Below, piece by piece: positions 8,865 to 16,093 of a DNA stretch of 64,000 nt. The notes under the pieces are model-generated. The model was not told where the DNA came from and did no database searches. It saw nothing but the letters and a program-made list of their open reading frames with translations. Source of the DNA: Rhodoplanes serenus (GTDB taxonomy: Bacteria; Pseudomonadota; Alphaproteobacteria; Rhizobiales; Xanthobacteraceae). The DNA is taken from NCBI GenBank assembly GCA_945893145.1, contig CAMDDZ010000010.1, positions 25,727 to 89,726 of the forward strand, given 5' to 3'. Each line of letters begins with the position of its first letter. Within the stretch, counting starts at the first letter, position 1. The translations under genes were made by a program, and so were the position numbers.

Positions 8865-9093
8865 CGTCCCGAACGCCGCCGCCGGCGGCCCCTGTGAATC
8901 GGGACTATTGCCCAGGAGTAAGGCGACTTGATGCAACGCACATAATGCGAGCGCCCTGCATCGAATGCGGGCATAAGGTGTTGCCGGCGTAAGCCGTGGG
9001 CAATCGTCCAACCAGCCCCTACCCCGCTGAAATCCCTTAAAAAACGCGCCATGCACCGGCTTGGCACGGTGCTTGAACTTTACTCAGAGACCC
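8865..9093. promoter_or_regulatory. Divergent region between phosphatase and nasT
   Basis: This 229-bp gap holds promoters for the phosphatase (minus) and nasT (plus). The only motif I can support is a sigma-54-like sequence at 9062-9077, annotated separately. Confidence 0.4.
9062..9077 (+). promoter_or_regulatory. Candidate sigma-54 promoter for nasTS
   Basis: TGGCACG, four bases, then TTGAA fits the -24/-12 consensus (TGGCACG-N4-TTGCW) except for A in place of C after the -12 G. The predicted start of transcription, near 9088, leaves only a few bases before the nasT ATG at 9094, a very short leader. The GCACGGTGC palindrome inside it could produce the resemblance by chance. Confidence 0.4.
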
Positions 9094-9678
9094 ATGGACC
9101 CCTCCTTCAAGATCGTCATCGTCGACAAGAACCCGGTCCGGGCAGCAATCCTGGAGGACGGGCTGCGCGAGGCCGGCCACGTGCAGGTGGTGCGGATCGA
9201 GGAAACCTCGCACCTGCTCGCCCGGATCTACGCCATCGATCCCGACGTCATCCTGATCGACTTGGAAAACCCCAGCCGCGACGTGCTGGAGCAGATGTTC
9301 CAAATGAGCCGCGCCGTGAAGCGGCCGATCGCCATGTTCGTCGATCAGAGCGACAGCGCCTCGATAGAGGCCGCGGTCGATGCCGGCGTCTCCGCCTATA
9401 TCGTCGGCGGATTGCGCAAGGAGCGCGTCAAGAACGTGCTCGATCTGTGCATCTCGCGGTTCAACGCCTTCTCGCGCCTGCAGGACGAGCTCGACCGCAC
9501 GCGCTCAGCGCTGGACGAGCGCAAGGCGATCGACCGCGCCAAGGGAATTCTGATGAAGGTCAAGAACCTCAGCGAGCCGGACGCTTATGCGCTGCTGCGC
9601 AAGACCGCGATGAATGAAAACAAGAAGATCGCCGAAGTCGCCCAATCGGTGATCATGGCGGCGGAGCTGTTCAAATGA
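9094..9678 (+). CDS. nasT: NasT-type ANTAR antitermination regulator
   Basis: This 194-residue protein has an N-terminal receiver-like domain (VIVDKNPVR at 8-16, LIDLENPS with Asp56) and a C-terminal ANTAR domain (about 135-190: DERKAIDRAKGILMKVKNLS, then a helix bundle). ANTAR proteins bind paired hexaloop hairpins in mRNA leaders and prevent termination. NasT is normally held by NasS until nitrate or nitrite is present, rather than being switched by phosphorylation. The gene ends in a 4-bp ATGA overlap with nasS, and a matching two-hairpin target lies just upstream of nrtA at 11049-11090. I chose the ATG at 9094 because MDPSFKIVIVD begins the receiver fold. Confidence 0.93.
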   Translation: MDPSFKIVIVDKNPVRAAILEDGLREAGHVQVVRIEETSHLLARIYAIDPDVILIDLENPSRDVLEQMFQMSRAVKRPIAMFVDQSDSASIEAAVDAGVSAYIVGGLRKERVKNVLDLCISRFNAFSRLQDELDRTRSALDERKAIDRAKGILMKVKNLSEPDAYALLRKTAMNENKKIAEVAQSVIMAAELFK

Positions 9679-10844
9679 GCGAGCAGCACCTGCGCATCGG
9701 CTTCATTCCACTGTGTGACGCCACCGCACTGCTGATCGCGGTCGATAAGGGCTTTGCGGCGGCCGAGGGGCTCGACATCGAGCTGGTGCGCGAGGTGTCG
9801 TGGTCGAACATTCGCGACAAGCTCAACATCGGCCTGTTCGATGCCGCGCATCTGATCGCGCCGGTTGCGATTGCCTCGAGTCTCGGCCTCGGCCACGTCA
9901 AGGTGCCGATCGTGGCGCCGTTCGGGCTCGGCGTGAACGGCAACGCCATCACGGTGTCGCCCGCGCTTTACGCCTCGATCGCGGCTGCGGCCGACGGCGA
10001 AAACATCGCCGATCCAATGGTTTCGGCGCGGGCACTGGCGCGTGTGGTGGCGCGGCGCAAGAGCCGGGGCGAGCCACCGCTCACCTTCGGCATGACGTTT
10101 CCGTTCTCGACCCACAACTATCACCTGCGGTTCTGGATGGCGGCCGGCGGCGTCGATCCCGACGAGGATGTGCGGCTCGTGGTGCTGCCGCCGCCCTATA
10201 TGGTCGACAGCCTCGCCAGCAATCACGTCGATGGCTTTTGCGTCGGCGCGCCGTGGAATTCAGTCGCGGTCGATCTCGGCATCGGGTTCATCCTGCATCC
10301 GGTGTCCGAAATCCTGTCGCGCGCGGCCGAGAAAATGCTCGGCGTGCGCGCGAGCTGGGCACAAGAGCATCCGGACACGCTGCGGCGGCTGATCCGCGCG
10401 CACGGCTTCGCGGCGGCTTACGCCGAAGACCCCGCCAACCGCGAAGAGGTCTGCGCCATGCTCGCGGCGCCCAATCGGATCGGCGCGTCCGCCGAAGTGA
10501 TCCGCCGCACGCTCGATGGCCGCATCAAGGTCGCGCCCGACGGCACACTACGCGTCAGCGACCGCTACCTGATGGTCGGGCGCAACGGCGCCGGCCGGCC
10601 GGACCCTGCGCAAGCCGCGTGGCTCTACGCGCAGATGGTGCGCTGGGGTCAGGCGCCGCTGTCGAACGATCTGTTGGCGGCGGCGAAGCGCGTCTGGCGT
10701 CCAGATCTTTATGACGCGGCGCTGCCCGGCGAGGCCGCGACCTACGATAGTGAACCACGCGACGGCATCGGGGCATTTGCAGGCCCGGCGTTCGACCCCA
10801 ACGACGTCGCGACTCACCTCGCAGCCTGGGACATCAAACGCTAG
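9675..10844 (+). CDS. nasS: NasS-type nitrate/nitrite sensor (NrtA/CmpA-like, cytoplasmic)
   Basis: This is a 389-residue NrtA/CmpA-family binding protein with no signal peptide, starting directly with MSEQHLRIGFIPLCDATAL. Lack of an export signal plus a 4-bp overlap with nasT identifies NasS, the cytoplasmic sensor that sequesters NasT and releases it on binding nitrate or nitrite. Family stretches include TFGMTFPFSTHNYHLRFWMA around 135-155 and GFCVGAPWN near 190. The exported paralogue NrtA is encoded at 11218. The gene probably controls the nrtA leader rather than transport. Confidence 0.9.
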   Translation: MSEQHLRIGFIPLCDATALLIAVDKGFAAAEGLDIELVREVSWSNIRDKLNIGLFDAAHLIAPVAIASSLGLGHVKVPIVAPFGLGVNGNAITVSPALYASIAAAADGENIADPMVSARALARVVARRKSRGEPPLTFGMTFPFSTHNYHLRFWMAAGGVDPDEDVRLVVLPPPYMVDSLASNHVDGFCVGAPWNSVAVDLGIGFILHPVSEILSRAAEKMLGVRASWAQEHPDTLRRLIRAHGFAAAYAEDPANREEVCAMLAAPNRIGASAEVIRRTLDGRIKVAPDGTLRVSDRYLMVGRNGAGRPDPAQAAWLYAQMVRWGQAPLSNDLLAAAKRVWRPDLYDAALPGEAATYDSEPRDGIGAFAGPAFDPNDVATHLAAWDIKR

Positions 10845-10892
10845 GCAACGGTCATTGCCCAAAATTTCGCGCCGCTGCCTAAATTTGTGCAC

Positions 10893-10909
10893 TGCACAAA
10901 GCTTGCGCA
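10893..10909 (+). promoter_or_regulatory. NtrC-like enhancer site
   Basis: The 17-mer TGCACAAAGCTTGCGCA has the NtrC dyad layout TGCAC-N7-GTGCA with one mismatch (GCGCA for GTGCA). It lies about 109 bp upstream of the -24 element, a usual enhancer distance. It overlaps a second perfect dyad, TTTGTGC-ACT-GCACAAA, at 10884-10900. Confidence 0.6.
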
Positions 10910-10939
10910 GTCTGCGGCCCTGATGAGCAATCCGGCCAC

Positions 10940-10958
10940 CGTTAACCTGTTGTTAACG
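10940..10958. repeat. Perfect inverted repeat CGTTAAC-N5-GTTAACG
   Basis: A 7-bp perfect dyad with a 5-bp spacer lies between the NtrC-like site and the sigma-54 promoter. It is a plausible operator or bending-protein site, but I do not recognise the regulator. Confidence 0.45.
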
Positions 10959-11017
10959 ATTGTGGCGATCCGCCTTACCACCCTGGAATCATTCCGAAAT
11001 CTCCAAAACCGTCGTTC

Positions 11018-11033
11018 TGGCACGAAGCTTGTA
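11018..11033 (+). promoter_or_regulatory. Sigma-54 promoter of the nrt-nir-nas operon
   Basis: TGGCACG-AAGC-TTGTA matches the -24/-12 consensus with correct spacing; only the C after the -12 G is changed to T. Transcription would start near 11043, giving a leader of about 175 nt that contains the NasT target and terminator. Confidence 0.7.
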
Positions 11034-11048
11034 ATGGACTAGTCGAGA

Positions 11049-11090
11049 CGGTGCCCCGGCAACGAAGGCACCGCGGTCCAACGACGGGCC
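11049..11090 (+). ncRNA. ANTAR (NasT) two-hairpin leader RNA element
   Basis: The first hairpin pairs CGGTGCC (11049-11055) with GGCACCG (11067-11073) around an 11-nt loop that contains AACGAA. The second pairs GGTCC (11075-11079) with GGGCC (11086-11090) around the hexaloop AACGAC. ANTAR targets are paired hairpins with A at loop position 1 and G at position 4; both loops carry AACGA in that register. The element sits between a sigma-54 promoter and an intrinsic terminator upstream of nrtA, with nasT encoded nearby. Confidence 0.72.
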
Positions 11091-11101
11091 AACAAGCAAC
11101 G

Positions 11102-11152
11102 CCGCTGTCCTGGGGAGGCTGCCAATGGCCGGCTTCAGGCTGCGGTTTTTTT
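11102..11152 (+). terminator. Intrinsic terminator in the nrtA leader (antitermination target)
   Basis: CCGC at 11102-11105 plus CCTG at 11109-11112 pair with CAGG at 11136-11139 and GCGG at 11142-11145. An inner GGC/GCC stem also forms, and seven T follow (11146-11152). A flanking CCAACAA (11089-11095) could also pair with TTGTTGG (11151-11157), linking the terminator to the 3' arm of the second ANTAR hairpin. It lies 65 bp before the nrtA start, so read-through must be regulated. Confidence 0.7.
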
Positions 11153-11217
11153 GTTGGTCACAGGGAGAACGCCCGGCGGGTGCCCATGACGCACCACTCG
11201 GCAACAAGGACAACACA

Positions 11218-12546
11218 ATGACCTCGACCAGCGACAACGGAAGTACGAAGAGGCGCGGCATCAGCCGCCGCGCGTTCCTGAAATCGACCGCGGGTACCGC
11301 CGCCCTGCTCGGCGCCGTGCAGACGCAATTCCCCGCCGGCGCGTTCGCGCAAGGCGCAGGCCCCGAGGTGAAGGGCGCCAAGCTCGGCTTCATCGCGCTC
11401 ACTGACGCGGCCCCGCTGTTCGTCGCCAAGGAGAAAGGCATGTTCGCCAAATACGGCGTGCCCGACACCGAAGTGCTGAAGCAGGCGTCATGGGGCGCAA
11501 CGCGCGACAACCTCGTGCTCGGCGGCGACGGCAACGGCATCGATGGCGCACACATCCTGACGCCGATGCCCTACCTCATCAGCGCCGGCAAGGTGACGCA
11601 GAACAACGTGCCGACGCCGATGTACATCTTGGCGCGGCTACAGGTGAACGGTCAGTGCATCTCGGTCGGCAAGGAATACAGCGACCTCGCCGTCGGCCTT
11701 GACACCAAGCCATTCAAGGTGGCGCTGGACAAGAAAAAGGCCTCCGGCAAGTCGATCAAGGCCGCGATGACCTTCCCGGGCGGCACGCACGATCTCTGGA
11801 TCCGCTATTGGCTCGCCGCCGGCGGCATCGATCCCGACAAGGACATCGAGACCATCACGGTGCCGCCGCCGCAAATGGTGGCCAACATGAAGGTCGGCAC
11901 GATGGACTGCTTCTGCGTCTGCGAGCCGTGGAACCTGCAGCTCATCCACCAGAACATCGGCTACACGGCGATCACCACCGGCGAGCTCTGGAACAATCAT
12001 CCGGAAAAGGCGCTCGGCATGCGTGCGTCCTTCGTCGACAAGAATCCGAACACGTCGAAGGCCATCCTGATGGCGACGATGGAAGCGCAGATGTGGTGCG
12101 ACAAGCCGGAGAACTACGCCGAGGTCGCGGCGATCTGCGCCAAGCGGCAATGGATCAATGCACCGGTCGAGGACATCACCGATCGCGTCAAGGGCAAGTT
12201 CGACTACGGCATCCCCGGCAAGGTGGTCGAGAAGCATCCGCAGATGATGCGCTACTGGAATGACTTCGCGTCCTATCCGTTCCAGAGCCACGACCTCTGG
12301 TTCCTCACCGAGGACATCCGCTGGGGCAAGTTCGAGGTCGGCGCCGACACCAAGGGGCTGATCAAGAAGGTCAACCGCGAGGACATGTGGCGCGATGCAG
12401 CCAAGGCGCTATCGGTGCCGGCGGCGCAAATCCCGACCTCGACGTCGCGCGGCAAGGAGACGTTCTTCGACGGCAAGGTGTTCGATCCGGAAAACCCAAT
12501 GGCTTACCTCAAGAGCCAGCCGATCAAGCGCGCGGAAATCGGATGA
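11218..12546 (+). CDS. nrtA: Nitrate ABC transporter substrate-binding protein NrtA (Tat-exported)
   Basis: This is a 442-residue NrtA/CmpA-family periplasmic nitrate-binding protein. The N terminus carries a twin-arginine signal, SRRAFLKS at 16-23, followed by a hydrophobic stretch and AFAQG. The mature part begins VKGAKLGFIALTDAAPLFVA and includes AAMTFPGGTHDLWIRYWLA and DCFCVCEPWN, parallel to NasS. The ATG at 11218 is chosen over upstream in-frame ATGs because those lie in the leader and terminator region, while AAGGAC sits just before 11218. The gene heads the transport genes of the operon and is controlled by the leader described above. Confidence 0.93.
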   Translation: MTSTSDNGSTKRRGISRRAFLKSTAGTAALLGAVQTQFPAGAFAQGAGPEVKGAKLGFIALTDAAPLFVAKEKGMFAKYGVPDTEVLKQASWGATRDNLVLGGDGNGIDGAHILTPMPYLISAGKVTQNNVPTPMYILARLQVNGQCISVGKEYSDLAVGLDTKPFKVALDKKKASGKSIKAAMTFPGGTHDLWIRYWLAAGGIDPDKDIETITVPPPQMVANMKVGTMDCFCVCEPWNLQLIHQNIGYTAITTGELWNNHPEKALGMRASFVDKNPNTSKAILMATMEAQMWCDKPENYAEVAAICAKRQWINAPVEDITDRVKGKFDYGIPGKVVEKHPQMMRYWNDFASYPFQSHDLWFLTEDIRWGKFEVGADTKGLIKKVNREDMWRDAAKALSVPAAQIPTSTSRGKETFFDGKVFDPENPMAYLKSQPIKRAEIG

Positions 12547-12551
12547 CAGCG

Positions 12552-12575
12552 CGGGCCGCCCGCAAGGGCGGCCCG
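12552..12575 (+). repeat. Perfect 10-bp hairpin with GCAA tetraloop between nrtA and nrtB
   Basis: CGGGCCGCCC, GCAA, GGGCGGCCCG forms a perfect 10-bp stem closed by a GNRA loop. Only two T follow, so it is a weak terminator. Such hairpins after binding-protein genes typically protect the upstream mRNA and raise binding-protein over permease levels. Confidence 0.65.
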
Positions 12576-12609
12576 TTCCCTGCCCTGCAGATCACTGGAG
12601 CAAGACGAC

Positions 12610-13503
12610 ATGAACATGCCGGTCAGAAAAACTGAAGCCGTGATTGCGCTCCCGCCGACGGCCGCAAAAATCTTGCCGCTGCCGCCGAAACGAAGCGCCT
12701 GGACGAGCCGTCTGATGGCCCGCCTCGCCGCCATCGCGGCGCACGTGGTACCGCCGATCGTGGTGCTCGCGCTGATCCTGGCGATCTGGGAGGTGTTGTG
12801 CCGCAAGGCGGGCGCGACGCTGCCGCCGCCGTCGCGCGTGTTGTCCGAAACCTGGGAACTGATCGTCGATCCATTCTTCGACCGCGGCGGCATCGACAAA
12901 GGCCTGTACTGGCACATGTCGGCAAGCCTGCAGCGTGTCGCGTTCGGCTATGCGCTGGCTTCGGTCGTAGGCGTCGCGCTCGGCACGCTGGTCGGCCAAT
13001 CGACCTGGGCGATGCGCGGACTCGATCCGATCTTCCAAGTGCTGCGCACCGTGCCGCCGCTCGCCTGGCTGCCGCTGTCGCTCGCGGCATTCCGCAACGG
13101 CCAGCCCTCGGCGATTTTCGTGATCTTCATCACGGCGATCTGGCCGGTCATCATCAACACCGCGGTCGGCATCCGCAACATCCCACAGGATTATCGCAAC
13201 GTCGCGAAGGTGCTGCGGCTCAATCACGCCGAGTTCTTCTTCAAGATCATGGTGCCGGCGGCAGCGCCTTACATCTTTACCGGGCTGCGCATCGGCATCG
13301 GCCTGTCGTGGCTCGCCATCGTCGCGGCCGAAATGTTGATCGGCGGCGTCGGCATCGGCTTCTTCATCTGGGATGCCTGGAACTCGTCGCACATCAGCGA
13401 AATCATCCTGGCGCTGATCTACGTCGGCTTGGTCGGCTTCGTGCTCGACCGCATCGTCGCCGCCGCCGCCTCCATCGTCACCCGCGGCACCGCCGCGAGC
13501 TAA
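12610..13503 (+). CDS. nrtB: Nitrate ABC transporter permease NrtB
   Basis: This 297-residue inner-membrane permease of the NrtB/TauC/SsuC type has six hydrophobic segments; the first is VVPPIVVLALILAIWEVLC near 46-64. The EAA-like cytoplasmic loop that docks the ATPase is around DYRNVAKVLRLNHAEFFFKI, followed by VPAAAPYIFTGLRIGIGLS. The ATG at 12610 lies after a GGAG ribosome site. The gene sits 63 bp after nrtA, separated by a GNRA-loop hairpin, and 11 bp before the ATPase gene. Confidence 0.93.
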   Translation: MNMPVRKTEAVIALPPTAAKILPLPPKRSAWTSRLMARLAAIAAHVVPPIVVLALILAIWEVLCRKAGATLPPPSRVLSETWELIVDPFFDRGGIDKGLYWHMSASLQRVAFGYALASVVGVALGTLVGQSTWAMRGLDPIFQVLRTVPPLAWLPLSLAAFRNGQPSAIFVIFITAIWPVIINTAVGIRNIPQDYRNVAKVLRLNHAEFFFKIMVPAAAPYIFTGLRIGIGLSWLAIVAAEMLIGGVGIGFFIWDAWNSSHISEIILALIYVGLVGFVLDRIVAAAASIVTRGTAAS

Positions 13504-13514
13504 AGGGGCTTACG

Positions 13515-14315
13515 ATGTCCAGCTATCCCTATCTGAAGCTCGATCACATCGACAAAGTGTTCGTCCGCGGCTCGACCGAGACCGAGGTGTTGAAAGACAT
13601 CACGCTCGGCATCGAGAAGGGCGAGTACGTCTCGATCATCGGCCACTCCGGCTGCGGCAAGAGCACGCTGCTCAACATCATCGCGGGCCTCCTGCCGGTC
13701 ACGACTGGCGGCGTGCTGTTGGAGAACCGCGAGGTGAACGATCCAGGCCCCGACCGCGCCGTGGTGTTCCAGAACCATTCGCTGCTGCCGTGGCTCACCG
13801 TCTACGGAAACGTCCGGCTTGCGGTCGACAAAGTGTTCTCGGGCGTGAAGTCGCGCGCCGACCGGCACGCCTGGACCCTGCACAATCTCGATCTCGTGCA
13901 AATGACGCATGCCAAGGACAAACGGCCGGCGGAAATTTCCGGCGGCATGAAGCAGCGCGTCGGCTTGGCCCGCGCGCTCGCCATGGAGCCGAAGGTGCTC
14001 CTCCTCGACGAGCCGTTCGGCGCGCTCGACGCGCTGACGCGCGCGCACCTGCAGGATTCGGTCATGGCGATTCACGGCAAGCTCAACAACACCGTGCTGA
14101 TGATCACCCATGACGTGGACGAAGCCGTGCTGCTGTCCGACCGTATCGTGATGATGACCAATGGGCCGTCGGCGCGCATTGGCGAGGTGCTCGATGTGCC
14201 GCTCGCGCGGCCGCGCAAGCGGCTGCAGGTTGCGGCCGACGCCACCTACCTGAAATGCCGCCAACGCGTGCTCGAATTCCTCTACGAGCGGCATCACTTC
14301 GTCGAAGCGGCCTGA
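13515..14315 (+). CDS. nrtD: Nitrate ABC transporter ATP-binding protein (NrtD-type)
   Basis: This is a 266-residue ABC ATPase. Walker A is GHSGCGKST at 43-51, the signature ISGGMKQR lies near 138, Walker B is VLLLDEPFGALD and the switch His is in ITHDVDEA. It lacks the C-terminal binding-protein-like regulatory domain of cyanobacterial NrtC, so it corresponds to NrtD and presumably forms a homodimer. It follows nrtB by 11 bp and precedes nirA by 11 bp. The start at 13515 (MSSYPYLKLDHI) precedes the conserved first strand. Confidence 0.93.
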   Translation: MSSYPYLKLDHIDKVFVRGSTETEVLKDITLGIEKGEYVSIIGHSGCGKSTLLNIIAGLLPVTTGGVLLENREVNDPGPDRAVVFQNHSLLPWLTVYGNVRLAVDKVFSGVKSRADRHAWTLHNLDLVQMTHAKDKRPAEISGGMKQRVGLARALAMEPKVLLLDEPFGALDALTRAHLQDSVMAIHGKLNNTVLMITHDVDEAVLLSDRIVMMTNGPSARIGEVLDVPLARPRKRLQVAADATYLKCRQRVLEFLYERHHFVEAA

Positions 14316-14326
14316 CGGGATAGGTC

Positions 14327-16093
14327 ATGTCCGGCGACTTCTCACCCGAGCAGAAACGCTACCTCGAAGGCTTCACTGCGGGCCTTCAGATTGCGCGCAC
14401 GGGGCGCGGAGCCGCTGGTCCTGGCGCCGCGGCGCCGGGCAAGCCGTCCGGGCCGGACGCCGAACACATCGCGGCGCAGGACCGCACCGTTGCGGCCTGC
14501 GGCAAGCTCAACGAGCAGGAGCGCATCAAGCGCGAGCAACATCCGTTCGACGCCTATGCGCGTCTGCAGGAGCAGGCCGCCAAAAACGAATTTCCCAAGC
14601 CCGCCGACACGTTCCGCTGGAAATACCACGGCCTGTTTTACGTCTCGCCGGCGCAAAACTCTTTTATGTGCCGGCTGCGCATCCCTAATGGCATCCTCAA
14701 GCACTGGCAGCTGTCCGGTCTCGCCGATCTCGCCGAGCGTTATGGCGGCGGCTATTCGCACGTCACCACTCGCGCCAATCTGCAAATCCGCGAGATTGAG
14801 CCGAATAACGCCGTCGCGCTGCTGGAAGGGATCCAGGACCTCGGCCTGTGCGCACGCGGTTCCGGCGCCGACAACATCCGCAACGTTACGGGCACGCCGA
14901 CCGCGGGCATCGACCCGCAGGAGCTGATCGACACCCGCGCCTACGCGCGCGCGTGGCACTTCCACATCCTCAACGACAGGTCGCTTTACGGCCTGCCGCG
15001 CAAGTTCAACGTCGGGTTCGACGGCGCAGGCCTGATCCCGGTGCTGGAGGATACCAACGACATCGGCTTCCAGGCGGTCGAGGTCAAAGAGGGCTTCGGC
15101 CTCGAGCCGGGCGTCTGGTTCCGGCTCGCGCTCGGAGGCATCACCGGTCACAAGGATTTCGCGCGCGATACGGGCGTGGTGGTGAAGCCGGAGAGCGCCA
15201 CCAAGCTCGCCGACGCCATCGTGCGCGTGTTCACCGATCACGGCAACCGCACCGATCGCAACAAGGCGCGGATGAAATACGTGCTCGACGCCATGGGTTT
15301 TGAGAAATATCTCACACTGGTCGAGGACAAGCTTGGCGCCAAGCTCGCGCGCGTCCCAGCTGAGGCCATCGCGCCGCGTCCGGTGTTCGACCGCAGCGCG
15401 CACATCGGTGTGCACGAGCAAAAGCAGAAGGGGCTGCACTGGATCGGCGTCGTGCTGCCGGTCGGCAAGCTCACGGCGGCGCAGATGTGCGGCCTTGCTG
15501 CCGTCGCGCAGCAGATGGGCGACGGCGATATCCGCCTGACGGTTTGGCAGAACCTGCTGATCTCCGGCATCCCGGCCTGCAAGCTTGAGGCGGCCGAGAC
15601 CGCGATCGAAAAGCTCGGGCTCTCGATCAAGGCGAGCTCAGTCCGCGCCGGGCTCGTGGCCTGCACCGGCAACACCGGTTGCCGCTTCGCTGCCTCCGAC
15701 ACCAAACGCCATGCCGAGGAGATCGCGCACTGGTGCGAGACGCGCGTCAAACTCGACGGACCGGTGAACATTCATCTCACCGGCTGCCATCATTCGTGCG
15801 CGCAGCACTACATTGGCGACATTGGCCTGCTCGCCTGCAAGGTGCAGACCTCGGAGGATAGCGACGCCATCGAGGGCTACCATATCCTCGTGGGGGGTGG
15901 CTTCGGTCCAGATGCGGCGCTGGCGCGCGACATCTATCGCGACGTCAAGGCCGAAGACGCACCGGCCACCATCGAGCGCATGCTCCGCTGTTATCTGGCT
16001 CACCGCGCCTCGCGCGAGGAAACCTTCCAGGCATTCACGCGACGTCACGATATTGCCGCGCTCACCACGATGTTCGCGGAGGCCGCGCGATGA
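14327..16093 (+). CDS. nirA: Ferredoxin-type assimilatory nitrite reductase (NirA family, siroheme/4Fe-4S)
   Basis: This is a 588-residue nitrite/sulfite reductase-family enzyme reducing nitrite to ammonium with six electrons. The siroheme/4Fe-4S cysteines are Cys446 and Cys452 (CTGNTGC) and Cys487 and Cys491 (CHHSC). Two ferredoxin-like half domains are visible, with GYSHVTTRANLQIRE near 145. There is no NAD(P)H-binding region, so reduction must come from a separate donor, probably ferredoxin or the flavoprotein encoded next. The N terminus carries FSPEQKRYLEGFTAGLQ, very like the start of the next protein. It overlaps that gene by 4 bp (ATGA). Confidence 0.92.
   Translation: MSGDFSPEQKRYLEGFTAGLQIARTGRGAAGPGAAAPGKPSGPDAEHIAAQDRTVAACGKLNEQERIKREQHPFDAYARLQEQAAKNEFPKPADTFRWKYHGLFYVSPAQNSFMCRLRIPNGILKHWQLSGLADLAERYGGGYSHVTTRANLQIREIEPNNAVALLEGIQDLGLCARGSGADNIRNVTGTPTAGIDPQELIDTRAYARAWHFHILNDRSLYGLPRKFNVGFDGAGLIPVLEDTNDIGFQAVEVKEGFGLEPGVWFRLALGGITGHKDFARDTGVVVKPESATKLADAIVRVFTDHGNRTDRNKARMKYVLDAMGFEKYLTLVEDKLGAKLARVPAEAIAPRPVFDRSAHIGVHEQKQKGLHWIGVVLPVGKLTAAQMCGLAAVAQQMGDGDIRLTVWQNLLISGIPACKLEAAETAIEKLGLSIKASSVRAGLVACTGNTGCRFAASDTKRHAEEIAHWCETRVKLDGPVNIHLTGCHHSCAQHYIGDIGLLACKVQTSEDSDAIEGYHILVGGGFGPDAALARDIYRDVKAEDAPATIERMLRCYLAHRASREETFQAFTRRHDIAALTTMFAEAAR

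Larger units (their letters stand above)
10845..11217 (+). promoter_or_regulatory. nrtA control region and untranslated leader (overview)
   Basis: This 373-bp gene-free stretch holds, in order, an NtrC-like enhancer (10893-10909), a perfect inverted repeat of unknown role (10940-10958) and a sigma-54 promoter (11018-11033). An NasT-type two-hairpin RNA target (11049-11090), an intrinsic terminator (11102-11152) and the nrtA ribosome site (AAGGAC near 11207) follow. The order suggests control by nitrogen starvation at initiation and by nitrate/nitrite through antitermination. Confidence 0.75.

Noticed and set aside
9675..10844. A second transported nitrate-binding protein
   Set aside because: No signal peptide and overlap with nasT indicate the cytoplasmic sensor NasS.
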